NCBI GenBank assembly: GCA_026119855.1
Contig: JAOWBW010001044.1
Span: forward strand, 186,001-250,000
Source: Campanula takesimana
Lineage: Eukaryota; Streptophyta; Magnoliopsida; Asterales; Campanulaceae
Direction of reading: 5' to 3'
Length of the DNA stretch: 64,000 nt
Made by a program: the position numbers and the translations under genes. Below are positions 36,556 through 48,805 of the stretch, piece after piece (within the stretch, counting starts at the first letter, position 1; each line of letters opens with the position of its first letter). The notes under the pieces were generated by a model. The model searched no databases. It saw only the letters and a list, made by a program, of their open reading frames with translations, and was not told the origin of the DNA.

Positions 36556-36770
36556 TTTTAATGAACTAATGAATGACTATAATAAATGAGAAATAAATAA
36601 TTTCTCAACAATGGGACAAAAATTTTAAAAATAAAATAAGGGTGATGTGGTAGGCTTTTAAAGAATGGTGGTGTATAGAGTTGGAGTATGTCAGCTTCTT
36701 TATCAACCCAAGTTGACTGCAGAAAGGCCTCCACGTTGATTGGCTTCATCTTCTCACCACATTCTAATAT

Positions 36771-37225
36771 GAGGTGGTCTCCCATGAGAACACTCTCATA
36801 GATTCATGGATGAGAACGGTTGCAACGGTAGCAATTTTGCGCAAAACATAGGATCTCAACCCACGCTCCACTCAAAATCAGTCACGTGGCAGCGACCATG
36901 GCCCAAATTTTCATCTTTTTTAGTTCTAAAGTGTAAAGGGTTGAATTATTATTTTTCTATACATATGTGTTACAATTATGTATAAACACTGTTACATATA
37001 AGTAACACGCCCGTTACATTTTAGTTATAATAAGTATTACTTTTGGCAAATGAAGAAAATGTAAAAAAAAACACTGTTACTTTTCTGTATATATGTATTA
37101 CTTTTATGTATACAAACTATTACATATAAGTAACACGTTTGTTACATTTAGTTATAGTAACTATTACTTTTGGCAAAAATGACCCGTCTCTACTATGATA
37201 CGGGTCATAGTGTTCTCGTACAAGT
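36771..37225. mobile_element. gttac-rich repeat element, relative at 58420-59355
   Basis: The ends form a rough inverted pair (ccatgagaacactctca against gtacgagaacactatga read from the right). The inside holds two tandem units of roughly 100 bp (about 36955-37050 and 37075-37175), each with gttaca, tataagtaacac and ttacttttggcaaa. The block 36917-37047 is almost the exact reverse complement of about 58445-58570. No coding sequence. Confidence 0.65.
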
Positions 37226-37655
37226 TTTTGTCTTCAAATATTTTCATAGCCAAAAATAGTTTTCGTACTGAAACTCATTTTTATCATATTTAGGGTGTTT
37301 CATTAGAGATATTTTTTTAATATAAATTTTATGATACTCCTTTATTTATATATTTATAGAATCTACTTGTTATACTCGTAACGATTTTTATTTGCTATTC
37401 TCTAAAAATATAGGTTGGTCAAGAGATATTTTTTTTTGTTGTAATTCCGAAAGCATTATAAAGACAAAGTTGTCTAGAATATTATTTGCCATTTGTCATT
37501 ATGGTGATGAGACCCGTAATCTAATTAGTTCTTAAATTTATTTTTTTTTATTTTTTTATTTTTTTTATGTACACATTATGTTCTTACACACCAACGAGTT
37601 ACTCTCCTTGAAGCTTTCATCCAGAGCTTTGGATGATGAAGGTGCAATTCGTAAT
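37226..37655. other. AT-rich DNA, nothing recognised
   Basis: T-rich homopolymers and no frame, repeat end or RNA gene that I can support. Confidence 0.4.
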
Positions 37656-37880
37656 TACTGTTTATATGAGAGCAAATTACAATTCGGCAATTTGAGTTTT
37701 ACATAAAGTTTTAATTAGTTCTTAAATTCGATTCGATCAATTGGTTACAACTTTGACAAATTGTTGCAATGTGGTATAAGATTTGACTAATCGTCAACTT
37801 TTTAACAAAAAAACATGTTATGTGTCACGCACATAATACATTATGGGAATAATTGTCATTTCAGCCGTCCATTTAACGAA
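37656..37880. repeat. tgcaatgtgg dispersed repeat, copy 1
   Basis: It shares, with many mismatches, a series of blocks with 52617-52820 (same orientation) and 54590-54935 (opposite), centred on ttgcaatgtgg. Confidence 0.45.
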
Positions 37881-37929
37881 AACTAACAAAATTGACAAAA
37901 AAAGTTAACGAGATCTATTAATCTCCATT

Positions 37930-37992
37930 AACATCACCACCACCATCATCATCACCATCAACATTAACACCAACATGACCACCACTGTCAAA
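37930..37992. repeat. (CAC/CAT)n low-complexity tract
   Basis: caccaccaccatcatcatca-type repeat with no flanking gene. Confidence 0.7.
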
Positions 37993-38134
37993 ACAACATC
38001 CACTTTTAATCCAACACTCCTTTCGTATACCCACACTCAAACCACTAGCGCCACCACTATCACAAGCAAATCATCACTAAAAACATTTCATGCTCCAAAT
38101 TCAAATTCAAAAATCCAATCACAATTCACACATA

Positions 38135-38287
38135 CTTCCTCCATCTGACCACAAGTGAGACATCCTTCCTTTTCGATCTACCCCACCACAATTGAGACTG
38201 CTCAAAATGGTAAACGTTTTATAATTTTTTTATTCAATGAGACTCACTTGTCATACTCACAACAATAATCCACTTACTATTCCTACC
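38135..38287. mobile_element. left half of a Stowaway-like MITE split by the gypsy element
   Basis: It begins cttcctccatctgacc after TA and breaks at ctacc, the target duplication of the gypsy element. The other half is 52000-52139. Confidence 0.7.
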
Positions 38288-39933
38288 TGTCACGCCCCGA
38301 AGTCCGATATTGCACGGACCTCGAGAAGTGACGAACGAAACCGAATATCAATCAGAACCTCAAAATGAGAACTGGATTTTTTTCCTCGTCTTATAAACAA
38401 ACAGAATTGATATAACACAAAATCTCAAAGCGAGTATATCAGAGAAACTATCCTCTGACCAAAAACTCAACCTGAACAGTCTCAAATATTTACAAACTCT
38501 AAATCTTTACAACTTTACAAAAGTTATCTACATAGCAAAAACAATACATGTATCCAAACGATGTAAAGTCCCATTCAAGCTTCACAACTCTAATGCAAAA
38601 CCTTCACGTCTCAACGACACTCCACCTGGAAGGGAAAGGGGTAACGGAAATGGTGAGCACAAATTGCCCAGTAAGAGACTTGCCAACACAAAGGTGTGTG
38701 GCACTGTATAGAAACCCAACCAAGAACGAGTAGCAATAACAAACCCAACCACCCAGTATATAAGGGAGGAGCCAAAAGAGTACAACCGAATCAAACATCA
38801 AATCAAAGTTCCGAAGTCAAATTCCATTAAACACTTGAGTTGGCCAAATGCCCAAAGTCAAAGTTGATTCTTTGTCATAGTTTCACTTGCGCAAATGACA
38901 CTATGACTAGGAATCACAAATATAACAACCGTGTTAAAGTCATCTCTTGTTGAGGAATTCAAAGTCAAATACTCAAAGTGTAAATGTCAGAGTAGCTAAA
39001 ACGAATAACCGAGTCCAAATGAATTGATCCAATAAACGATCACGAATAACAAATCAAACCAATCCGATAATTCCGAAGCCAAAGAATGAAAGGGTACAAG
39101 GTTGACAAGACCCTTACCTCAAATCCGAGCTAATCCAAAACAAAGTATGCAACTCAACTTAGTCGTCTCAATCTAATATTACAAAGACATAAGTGATACA
39201 AAAGTTAGTATCCATTACAATGCATCAAAATATTAATTAATAACTCATAACAAGTTATAAAAACATTATAACAACAACATCGTTGCTATGAAAATAACTA
39301 TATCTATACATTGTTAACAATCATAGATGTAATGTACTAAGAGAAATACCCAATTTATACCAAAGAATTATAATTTTTCTGACCTCATATGGAGTAGATA
39401 TCAATTATCAAAAGATTGATCAAATTGCAATTTTTTTCAAAATGTAGCAGTCACGAAAATAGCAAATCTGAGTTAGTCCTATACAGGTTTTGACACGCCC
39501 CCAGGTCCCGGGATCCCCTAATAGCACCTCGAACCTGGATGGGTGTGCCTAACGAGAAACAAGAAACTTAATGACATTTGTTTAACAAATTGACATGATA
39601 TATATACTCTAGAGTAAGGAGCTATACTAGCTCACAACACAAGTTCTAGACAAGAAAATTAAAAACCAAACTTAATACATACACAGCGGAAACATGCCTA
39701 GCACATAAGCTGGCATTAAGAGTACTATACAAGATGTCTAGTGACAACAAGAACTGAACAAGACTGTCTACCCCAAAATAAGGAGTTATACAAAACCCAT
39801 AATACATCGTCCTCACCAAGTGTAAAAGGACACAAGCCCCAAAACAATCACGACCTGCGAAGTAAGCTCCCAACTATGTCGAGCCTCACTGCGCACTATC
39901 CTTCCTTTCCTGGGGGGGGAAACAAATAAAGGG

Positions 39934-39947
39934 TGAGATAAATCTCA
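39934..39947 (-). other. LTR hairpin, TGAGA stem
   Basis: tgaga-taaa-tctca; the same hairpin is in solo LTR B at 45773-45786. Confidence 0.55.
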
Positions 39948-41149
39948 GTAAGCTATTAGATGCAACTACATGACATGTTATCATGCAATTCAAATAGATA
40001 CTCAAGTAATCATTTATCAAGTATCATCAAGTATATGAGAGGATAATCCACTCATCAAGTAGCACATAAGGCTAAACAAGCAAGTTATAAGGATATTGCT
40101 TCCTTCCTTATTCCTCCCAAGAATACCATTGTTGTCGTAGCTTGTATTACTTTGACAATCACGATCAATAACAGGAACTGTTTATTCAGTATATATCAGA
40201 AGACCCGGTAACCAGTGTCATTCCCAATATCAGTACTCATGGATATTCATGAGGTGTTCAGGATGGGAGTTTAGCATTCACTTAAGTCAGGCTTATTGCT
40301 CCAACTAAGGAAGCTATGCCCTTACTATGGCCGGTAGTAAGGGGTCGGGCGGAAATACATAGGGACCCGATTGTCACTTAAACCCCAGCTCTCGCGACAA
40401 GCGTGAACCTATACATTTTCGAACAAGCAAGGAGAACCAGCTGGACTCACACAAGAAAGTACAAGTAGATATTTACTTGAACAACGGGAGAAGAACTAAT
40501 CCAAATGTAGTGGACTAGCTCAACAAGGAACATGCTTCAAGTACTCAAGAAGTCACCTTGTTATCAAGCAACTATATGCAATGTTTGCACATACACAACA
40601 AGAACATGTCTCATACACGTTAGTGCTTGTTCATAGCACTTTCCAGTTCACTACCATACATATGTATTGGTGTCAAGCCAAGTACAAGATTTTATTATCT
40701 TATATTCAAGTCTTAATCCATTTCTATGGATGTTCAAGTCATGTACAAGCTTTTAATGTCTTATACTTCAAGTTATAACTTCCAATCTTTGGACATTCAA
40801 ACAAGTATAAGAGTTATACATTTACTCTTACCAAATCCCAATCCGATTCTTAGGATGTTCAAGTCTAAGACCTTATGCTAATGCCTCTAAGGTGTACAAT
40901 CATTGGATTCACAACAAGTATAACACATTAGTGCTTGTTCATAGCACTTTCAAGACATAAAGAAGAGATACTACTCTTATACTTATGTTCTCATTTTAAT
41001 TCAATGAGTATACATATTTAAGACCAGGTCTGATGCCCCTAAAGTATCACAACACTTGCTAGGACATCTTATACTAAGGTTATATACCTTAACTAGGGTT
41101 ACTTCCAACTTATACAAACTTTAAACAAAATCTTTGTTTTTCAGATGAC

Positions 41150-41258
41150 TGTGCGGTCGCCCAAAATGGAATGTGCGGCCGCACACAAGCATGTCAATTT
41201 CTTTGAAAAACCCTTCAGAAAGATTTGCGGTCGCACAATCATTTTTGTGCGGTCGCAC
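41150..41258. promoter_or_regulatory. four CpG-rich near-palindromes in solo LTR A, phased 22/74/22
   Basis: Cores gcggtcgc (41153), gcggccgc (41175), gcggtcgc (41227) and gcggtcgc (41249). Pair spacing is 22 bp and between-pair distance 74 bp. On the minus strand a ggtatataa word follows about 60-70 bp downstream, a possible TATA box. Confidence 0.72.
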
Positions 41259-43892
41259 AGTGTACTAAAATGCGAAATTTTCATTCTTTCCCAGGTTGAA
41301 ATAATTTCCGTCCCAAACGTAGGAGTAACATTTACTAACAATTTCAACATACCCAGAGAAGGCATAACATCATTCAAACTCATCTTTCCAAATCCCTTTA
41401 TCATTTTACACGGGAAATTTACTCCCTTTGTCCCAAATTTACAAATACCACAAAAATCATCCCAAACACAAAATTAACAATCACAAGTATCGAGAATAAC
41501 ATTTATGCATGTTATTACAAGTAAGGGGGAGCTAATAACTTACCTAGTCAAAATTCAAGTTGACCAAAACTTATTTCTGTTCGGCCTGGAACGCTCTATT
41601 CAACGCCACGAATATTAATCCGGGATCGGAATCAAGAACGGAGGGATAATTAAACTCGAGGAGTCGGGAATAGGGAAAATTCTAACCCTAGCTTTTCAGA
41701 ACAGAGGGAGTGTACGTATTTGATTTGGGTAAAATGACCCAGAGAAGGAATCAAACAAGTTGATATACTTCAACTTTCAAAGAATTGCACTTAGGCCCCT
41801 CAAGTTTCACTTTTAACAAAAAGACCCCTAAAGTCCAATTTTCACAAATGACCCAAAAGTCAAAACTAAACACTAACCACCTTAATATTCTAAAGCAGTT
41901 AAAACTTTAACCCAAGTAAAACTAACACATAATATGCAAGTTCAAGTATTTAACAAATATGTCAAATATTTAACAAGAAATAGGATGGGCGTTACAGGTT
42001 TGACACCAGATAACTATTTCGATAGAAAGAGCATGAAATTTAATAAGCATAGACACAAAAATCAATCGATTCCGAGTCCGAATGAATTAATTATGATTTT
42101 CTGCAAAAATTAACAGTCTTCCGAGTCGTCTAAGGTAAGTTGCTGTAATGAAACATCTTTTTCTGGGACATAATACCAATTTTGATCCTGAAATTTATCT
42201 CATTGTAATCCTCTCGAAAAATTACTCAAGATGGACTCAAGAATCGTATCATTCCGAGTTAAAATGATCAAGATATAAGCTAAACAAATTTTTCATAGGA
42301 TCACCGGGACCAAGCATGAACAATAATAATTACATGGACCTAAACAGAATTTTAAGGAATATAGGGACCAATTTGTAATTCTCCAGGAAATGGACTTCAA
42401 GCTCCAGAAACGTGTTTCTATAGCATTTTCTCATATCAAACCCACCAAAACATCCATCCATGATCTATTTTCAAATTAGTGACAATATACACCCACTTCA
42501 AATTAAAACCTAAATTACTAAATTAACAATAAACCCAATTAAGTCTATTTCAAGACAAGATCAAATTTCACCAAATCAGCCCATGCATCTTCATAAAGCT
42601 ACATATACATGCATACTTAAACATGTAGCAGCCATGGCAAACAAAATTGAAAGTCACTTATACATATCAATTTATAACTCACATATATGTAATAGCATGA
42701 ATATAGATAATTAATCTGCACTTTCATAAATTGGATTACTAAAATAAATTAATTACCAATTACAAACACATTTATAGAACCACATAGTATAACCCAGATT
42801 ACACAATACAAATACTATGAATTTTACCAATTTACAGATTTCTAAATCCTTTACCACTAACCTTCTTTTTAAATCTTTATTTCTTCTTCCTTCAATCCTG
42901 CGTGTGCTCTCTTTTCCCTCTCTAATTCTTTCTCTCATGGCTTAAGCAAGTAGAAGAAATGACTGTAGTACTAAATTTGCTATAGTACAAATAAGAAGTA
43001 ATTTTGGGTATAATCATGAGTCATCCACATAGGAAAAGAATTAAACAAAATTATTTACACCTCTCCTTTGAACACGTGATATGTTAATTATTGTCAACTT
43101 AGGCTCTTTTCTTTGTAACTGATGGGGCCCACGTCCCGTTTTTATCTATCGCAAACTAAAACTCAATTTATGAGAAATCAAATTACTATTTTTTTCTTTA
43201 TTTCTTTTCAAATTTTTTTTTTACTTAATTACATCTTCAGTTTTATGTTTATTTATGGCAGCATTCATATTTAAAAAGTTACTCCTTCCATCCCAGAATA
43301 AGTTGTACTAATCATTAAGTTATTATATTGAGTAATATTTACAGAGTTACTCACTCTGTCTCAAAATAAATTGCACTAACGATTAAATAAATATATTAAA
43401 AATAATAACATAATACATAAAAATGCAATTCCAAAATATTCACTAATGTACACATATAAAAATTATCAGTATGTACATGCAATATGAATCAATTAACTTG
43501 GGGCGTCACATCCTCCACACCTTAAAAGAATTCAGTCCCTGAATTCAAATACCCGATGTCTAAAACAATTAAGTAAATATTCTTCATAAAACCTCCAATT
43601 TCCGGGTAGCCTCTTATACAAAGTGGTTGCACCATAATATTTTGACTACACATCGCTTTAATTATAAAGGATTGCTCTTTTCAATCAAAAATCTGAATTA
43701 GCGCTTCTCCGAACAATAAAACTGCACAATCAGCATTGGTTCAATTTGGAAAACATGGGATGAATCCACTATAAGCTACCAACAAGTAATTTAGTAAATA
43801 TCTTTCAATCAATGTAACAATTTCTCATGTGTGTAATCTCACAAGCATGTTTAACGATAACTAGTATGGAATCATGTTCCTCTGTGGTTTAA

Positions 43893-43988
43893 GGAAATTC
43901 CGAAACGAAATCCATCAAGGTCTCCGCATTTCCACGAATATGTAGTGGTTGCAACATCCACTAAAGGCTTCTGATGCTCAGACTTAAC
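43893..43988 (-). pseudogene. gypsy integrase N-terminal linker remnant
   Basis: The minus strand reads VKSEHQKPLVDVATTTYSWK, like the VKxEHQ(R/K)P...EWKW linker before the chromoviral integrase core. The core itself is not seen. Confidence 0.65.
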
Positions 43989-44462
43989 TTGTTGACATAA
44001 CATTTCCGTACAACCTCAAACTCATTAATCGCTCTCTTCATATTTAGTAGTGATTATGGAAATTCATATACATTCAGGTATTATCGAACTTGACCATTTG
44101 GTTGAATTTGTAATCTTCATTCTTCGTTTCATGCTTCAAATCAATATCCTCTAAAACAGACCATTAATTACGGATCTTTATCACTCCATCAAAATCAAGG
44201 GTAAAAGTCGGATATCTCATCATGTTGAAGTTTATTCTTGATAATAAACAAGTTCAAATCCTCCATCTACGTCTTGTTATCTTTTCTAACAATGAAGATT
44301 GCTTTATCATTTGTGCAAATATCTCCAGAAACACGGAACTTTGATTTCTAACTCCAGCTTTTGTATATCCGCTAATAAGATTATGTCTATCCACTAATAA
44401 GATCTTCTATATCCACTAATGCGTGTCTTTGTCTTGTGATAATAGAAGCTAATTCCCCTTAA

Positions 44463-44509
44463 TCTTTCTCCTCAATGCATTCGCAACAAAATTAGCTTTG
44501 CGGGGGTCA
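44463..44509 (-). pseudogene. gypsy RNase H end block
   Basis: The minus strand reads DPRKANFVANALRRK, matching the chromoviral (Y/H)xPGKANVVADALSRK block with several substitutions. Confidence 0.7.
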
Positions 44510-44758
44510 TGTCGAATAGTACCAATCACAATTTTTGAGTAATTTCAGACACCTCCTCTGTCTTATATTCAATTTCTTCTATAAGAATAATAATTGAAAC
44601 ACTTTCTGATCGGTGTATGTCTCGCAAGGAATCACTTTGAATAATACCGTCAAAATTTCATCACAAAGATAACTGTCGCATGTCTCTGAAGGTTTAACGC
44701 AAAATAACTTTCACAGTTCAAGATCATGAGTGTGATGATTCTTTCATAATTATTTTTT

Positions 44759-45001
44759 TCACGAAGTGTGCACATTTTCATTCCAATGTTGCATTAACAC
44801 GCAATCCAAACCCTTATCTGATGTACCGTTGTATATCGCAAATCTTCTCGTCTTAGAAGATAATGTCTGAGTAGCTGCAGAAATTAATTGCTCTTTTACC
44901 CTTAGAATCTCTTCACATTCAATTGACCATTCAAAACTCGTATGTTTCTGAATCGATTGAGGCAATGAGCCGTCACATTTAGTTGACCATTCAAAACTCA
45001 T
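44759..45001 (-). pseudogene. gypsy RT/RNase H connection remnant
   Basis: An 80-residue frame with FEWSIECEEILRVKEQLISA followed by IYNGTSDKGLDCVLMQ, the FxWxxxCExxFxxLK...DASxxGLGCVLMQ pattern. The FEWS..C segment occurs twice, probably a local duplication. Confidence 0.75.
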
Positions 45002-45306
45002 ATTTTTCTGAATTGATCGAGAAAATGAGCCATCATTTCAAATCAATCCCTTCGTACCAATTGTTAAAGAGAAATCACAATTCTTCAAATTCGAAAATGG
45101 TTTCTTGCCTCTTAGCTTTGTAACACTATTCTCAAATATAGTTCATGGTCATCTAGACAATCAAAATACATTAGAATCTCATTTTGTTGAGTTTTCGACA
45201 ATCAAGGCAAAGTCTCAAAGATTCATATGTTTTCTTTACAACAAAACTGAAGCACCCCAAAGTGACACACCCGACTCAATTAAAATTTAATCAAGAAGGC
45301 CTTGAA

Positions 45307-47858
45307 TGACACGCCCCCAGGTCCCGGGATCCCCTAATAGAACCTCGAACCTGGATGGGAGTGCCTAACGAGAAACAAGAAACTTAACAAGAAACTTAAT
45401 GACATTTGTTTAACAAACTGACATGATATATATATATATACTCTAGAGTAAGGAGCTATACTAGCTCACAACACGAGTTCTAGACAAGAAAATTTAAAAC
45501 CAAACTTAATACATACACAGCGGAAACATGCCTCGCACATAAGCTGGCATCAAGAGTACTATACAAGATGTCTAGTGACAACAAGAACTGAACAAGACTG
45601 TCTACCCCAAAATAAAGAGTTACAAAACCCATAATACATCGTCCTCACCAAGTGTAAAAGGACACAAGCCCCAAAACAATCACGACCTGCGAAGCAAGCT
45701 CCCAACTATGTCGAGCCTCACTGCCCACTATCCTTCCTTTCCTTGGGGGGGGGGGGGGAAACAAATAAAGGGTGAGATAAATCTCAGTAAGCTATTAGAT
45801 GCAACTACATGACATGTTATCATGCAACTCAAGTAGATACTCAAGTAATCATTTATCAAGTATCATCAAGTATATGAGAGGATAATCCACTCATCAAGTA
45901 GCACATAAAGCTAAACAAGCAAGTTATAAGGATATTGCTTCCTTCCTTATTCCTCCCAAGAATACCATTGTTGTCGTAGCTTGTATTACTTTGACAATCA
46001 CGATCAATAACAGGAACTGATTATTCAGTATATATCAGAAGACCCGGTAACCAGTGTCATTCCCAATATCAGTACTCATGATTATTCACGAGGTGTTCAA
46101 GACAGGAGTTTAGCATTCACTTAAGTCAGGCTTATTGCTCCAACTAAGGAAGCTATGCCCTTACTATGGCCGGTAGTAAGGGGTCAGGCGAAAATACATA
46201 GGGACCCGATTGTCACTTAAACCCCAGCTCTCGCGACAAGCGTGAACCTATACATTTTCGAACAAGCAAGGAGAACCAGCTGGACTCACACAAGAAGGTA
46301 CAAGTAGATATTTACTTGAACTACGGAAGAAGAACTAATCCAAAAGTAGTGGACTAGCTCAACAAGGAACATGCTTCAAGTAGTCAAGAAGTCACCTTGT
46401 TATCAAGCAACTATATGCAATGTTTGCACATACACAACAAGAACATGTCTCATACAAGTTAGTGCTTGTTCATAGCACTTTCAAGTTCACTACCATACAT
46501 ATGTATTGGTGTCAAGTCAAGTACAAGATTTTATTATCTTATATTCAAGTCCTCATCCATTTCTATGGATGTTCAAGTCATGTACAAGATTTAAATGTCT
46601 TATACTTCAAGTTATAATTCCAATCTTTGGACATTCAAGCATGTATAAGAGTTATACATTTACTCTTACAAAATTCCAATCCTATTCTTAGGATATTCAA
46701 GTCTAAGACCTTATGCTAATGCCTCTAAGGTGCACAATCATTGGATTCACAACAAGTATAACACATTAGTGCTTATTCATAGCACTTTCAAGACATAAAG
46801 AAGAGTTACTACTCTTATACTTAAGTTCTCATTTTAATTCAATGAGTATACATGTTTAAGACCAAGTCTGATGCCCCTAAAGTATCACAACCCTTGCTAG
46901 GACATCTTATACTAAGGTTATATACCTTAACTAGGGTTACTTCCAACTTATACAAACTTTACACAATATTTTTGTTTTTTCAGATAACTGTGCGGTCGCA
47001 CAAAATGAACTGTGCGGTCGCACAAAATGAACTGTGCGGTCGCACACAAGCAGGTTAATTTCTTTGAAAAACCTTTCAGAAATATGTGCGGTCGCCCAAG
47101 GATTTTTGTGCGGTCGCACAATGTACTAAAATGCGAAATTCTTATTTCTTTCCCAGGTTGAAATATTTTCCGTCCCAAACGTAGGAGTAAATTTTACTAC
47201 CATTTTAACATACCCAGAAAAGGCATAACATATTCAATCTAATATTTCCAAGTCCCTTTATCATTTTACACAGGGGAATTTTACTCCCTTTGTCCCACAA
47301 TTACAAGTACCACAAAATCATCCCAAACACAAAATTAACATTCACAAGTATCGAGAATAACATTTATGCATGTTATTACAAGCAAGGGGGAGCTAATAAC
47401 TTACCTAGTCAAAATTCAAGTTGACCCAAACTTATTTCTGTTCGGCCTGGAACGCTCTATTCAACGCCACGAATATTAATCCGGGATCGGAATCAAGAAC
47501 GGAGGGATAATTAAACTCGAGGAGTCGAGAATAGGGTGAAACCCTAACCTAGCTTTTTAGAACAGAGGGAGAGAGCGTAATGAATTTGGGTGAAATGACC
47601 CAGAGAAGAAACCAAACAAGTTGATATACTTAAACTTTCAAAGAATTGCACTTAGGCCCCTCAAGTTTCACTTTTAACAAAAAGACTCCTAAAGTCAAAA
47701 TTTCACAAATGACCCAAAAGTCAAAACTAGACATTTAACCACCTTAACTATTTAAAGCAGTTAAAGATTTAACCCAAGTAAAACTAACACATAGCATGCA
47801 AGTTCAAGTATTTAACAAGTATGTCAAATATTTAACAAGAAATTCGATGGGTGTTACA
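45307..47858 (-). mobile_element. solo LTR B, same family as solo LTR A
   Basis: It runs from tgacacgcccccagg to gggtgttaca, flanked by ttgaa on both sides (45302-45306 and 47859-47863). It matches solo LTR A along its whole length, with a one-unit gain in the CpG module and a longer G-run near 45746. No internal domain. Confidence 0.95.
46989..47119. promoter_or_regulatory. expanded CpG module in solo LTR B (3+2 boxes)
   Basis: Cores gcggtcgc at 46992, 47014, 47036, 47088 and 47110. Steps are 22, 22, 52 and 22 bp; 47014 to 47088 and 47036 to 47110 are both 74 bp, so the family spacing is kept and one 22-bp unit was added at one side. Confidence 0.72.
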
Positions 47859-48568
47859 TTGAAATTGACTGTTAAGTTTCCTTCAATTCAATTGATGTCC
47901 TTCTGTACAAAATCTTTGATATAGGTTCACTTTTCAGATGAGTTCAATACAAAATTGGAATTTTTTTTTACCTCGCGCGGCCCGGGAAAATCTTCTGTAA
48001 AGACATAGGCTTACTCTTAGATAATCGGTATTTCATTCAAATTAGGTTTATCCACTTGAGTACCCATGAAATGTGAGAGATAACCCCAGCAAACCTTTCT
48101 CAAAAATCTTTAACCTCTCAAGGGTGAAATTAAATTATCACCGTCCACTAATTTATCTCACATAAAAGAGAACCGAGACCGACTAGCCAAATCAAAAGTA
48201 ACTTTATTCAAGCGACAAACAATTTAGCATGATGCACAATGAGACAATGCATTTCAATTACCACATCAAAAATGCGCTTAATGCAAGGAAATCATGTTTT
48301 CAAGAAATTTCCAATCACATAGTTTTACCGAACAAAACTTATTGATCATAAAGTCACGTAACAAAGTACCACTAGGGTAGCAAATGGCAATTCTGAATTC
48401 AAAGTTTGAGGCTTAACACTCAAATTATGAGCCATAGCATGCGATGAATGAATGCATAATACCAAAAATAAAATAGTAAAGAAACATCTCTAGAGAAAAT
48501 AGGGAGAGTACATGTGAACCAATTGTTGGAGCCATAGCTTTACCGAAGTCATGGTCAAAACCTTCTTC

Positions 48569-48805
48569 CTAAGTGCAAACTGTATTTTCACCTGAGCAAC
48601 CTTGTCCTAGTGGTGGATAAGAGTGCCTGATCTGCAATGGACAATCCTTTGACACAATACCGTCCTTATAAGAGTTGTAACATTCCCATTCATTTGTATC
48701 ACGAGTTAATACCACGCTTGTTCCCACAAAAATAACAAGGGACACAGAAATATGAGATGCCACTTCTATAATCCTCTTTGGTGGATTAGTTGATGTCCTC
48801 ATCAT
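48569..48805 (-). pseudogene. gypsy gag zinc-knuckle remnant
   Basis: The minus-strand frame has WECYNSYKDGIVSKDCPLQ, a CCHC-like knuckle with its second cysteine and its histidine lost. Position near the 5' end of the internal domain suits gag. Confidence 0.55.

Larger units (their letters stand above)
39491..41996 (-). mobile_element. solo LTR A (gypsy family distinct from its host)
   Basis: It runs from tgacacgcccccagg to gggcgttaca and is flanked by ggttt on both sides (39486-39490 and 41997-42001). The uninterrupted host LTR at 51085-51120 shows the empty site with one ggttt, which proves insertion. There is no internal domain, so it is the product of LTR-LTR recombination. Inside are a hairpin (39934-39947), several diverged 65-75 bp repeats with ttcaagt words (about 40670-40870) and the CpG module at 41150-41258. 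Confidence 0.95.
38288..43510 (-). repeat. 3' LTR of the gypsy element, interrupted by a solo LTR
   Basis: It starts tgtcacgccccg and ends ggggcgtcaca. Minus the insertion at 39491-42001 it is about 2.7 kb. About 610 bp at about 42197-42807 are absent from the other LTR. Confidence 0.9.

Noticed and set aside
38548..38794. Small frames repeated at 50162-50408
   Set aside because: LTR sequence of the gypsy element, present twice for that reason.
43270..43400. MITE-like end (actccttccatcccag) as an independent MITE
   Set aside because: The same stretch is in both LTRs of the gypsy element (also near 51770), so it is part of the LTR and not a new insertion.
46989..47119. CRISPR-like spaced direct repeats
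   Set aside because: Only five short boxes, spacers of about 9 bp and identical within a family; the context is a plant LTR, so this is a tandem regulatory repeat and not a CRISPR array.
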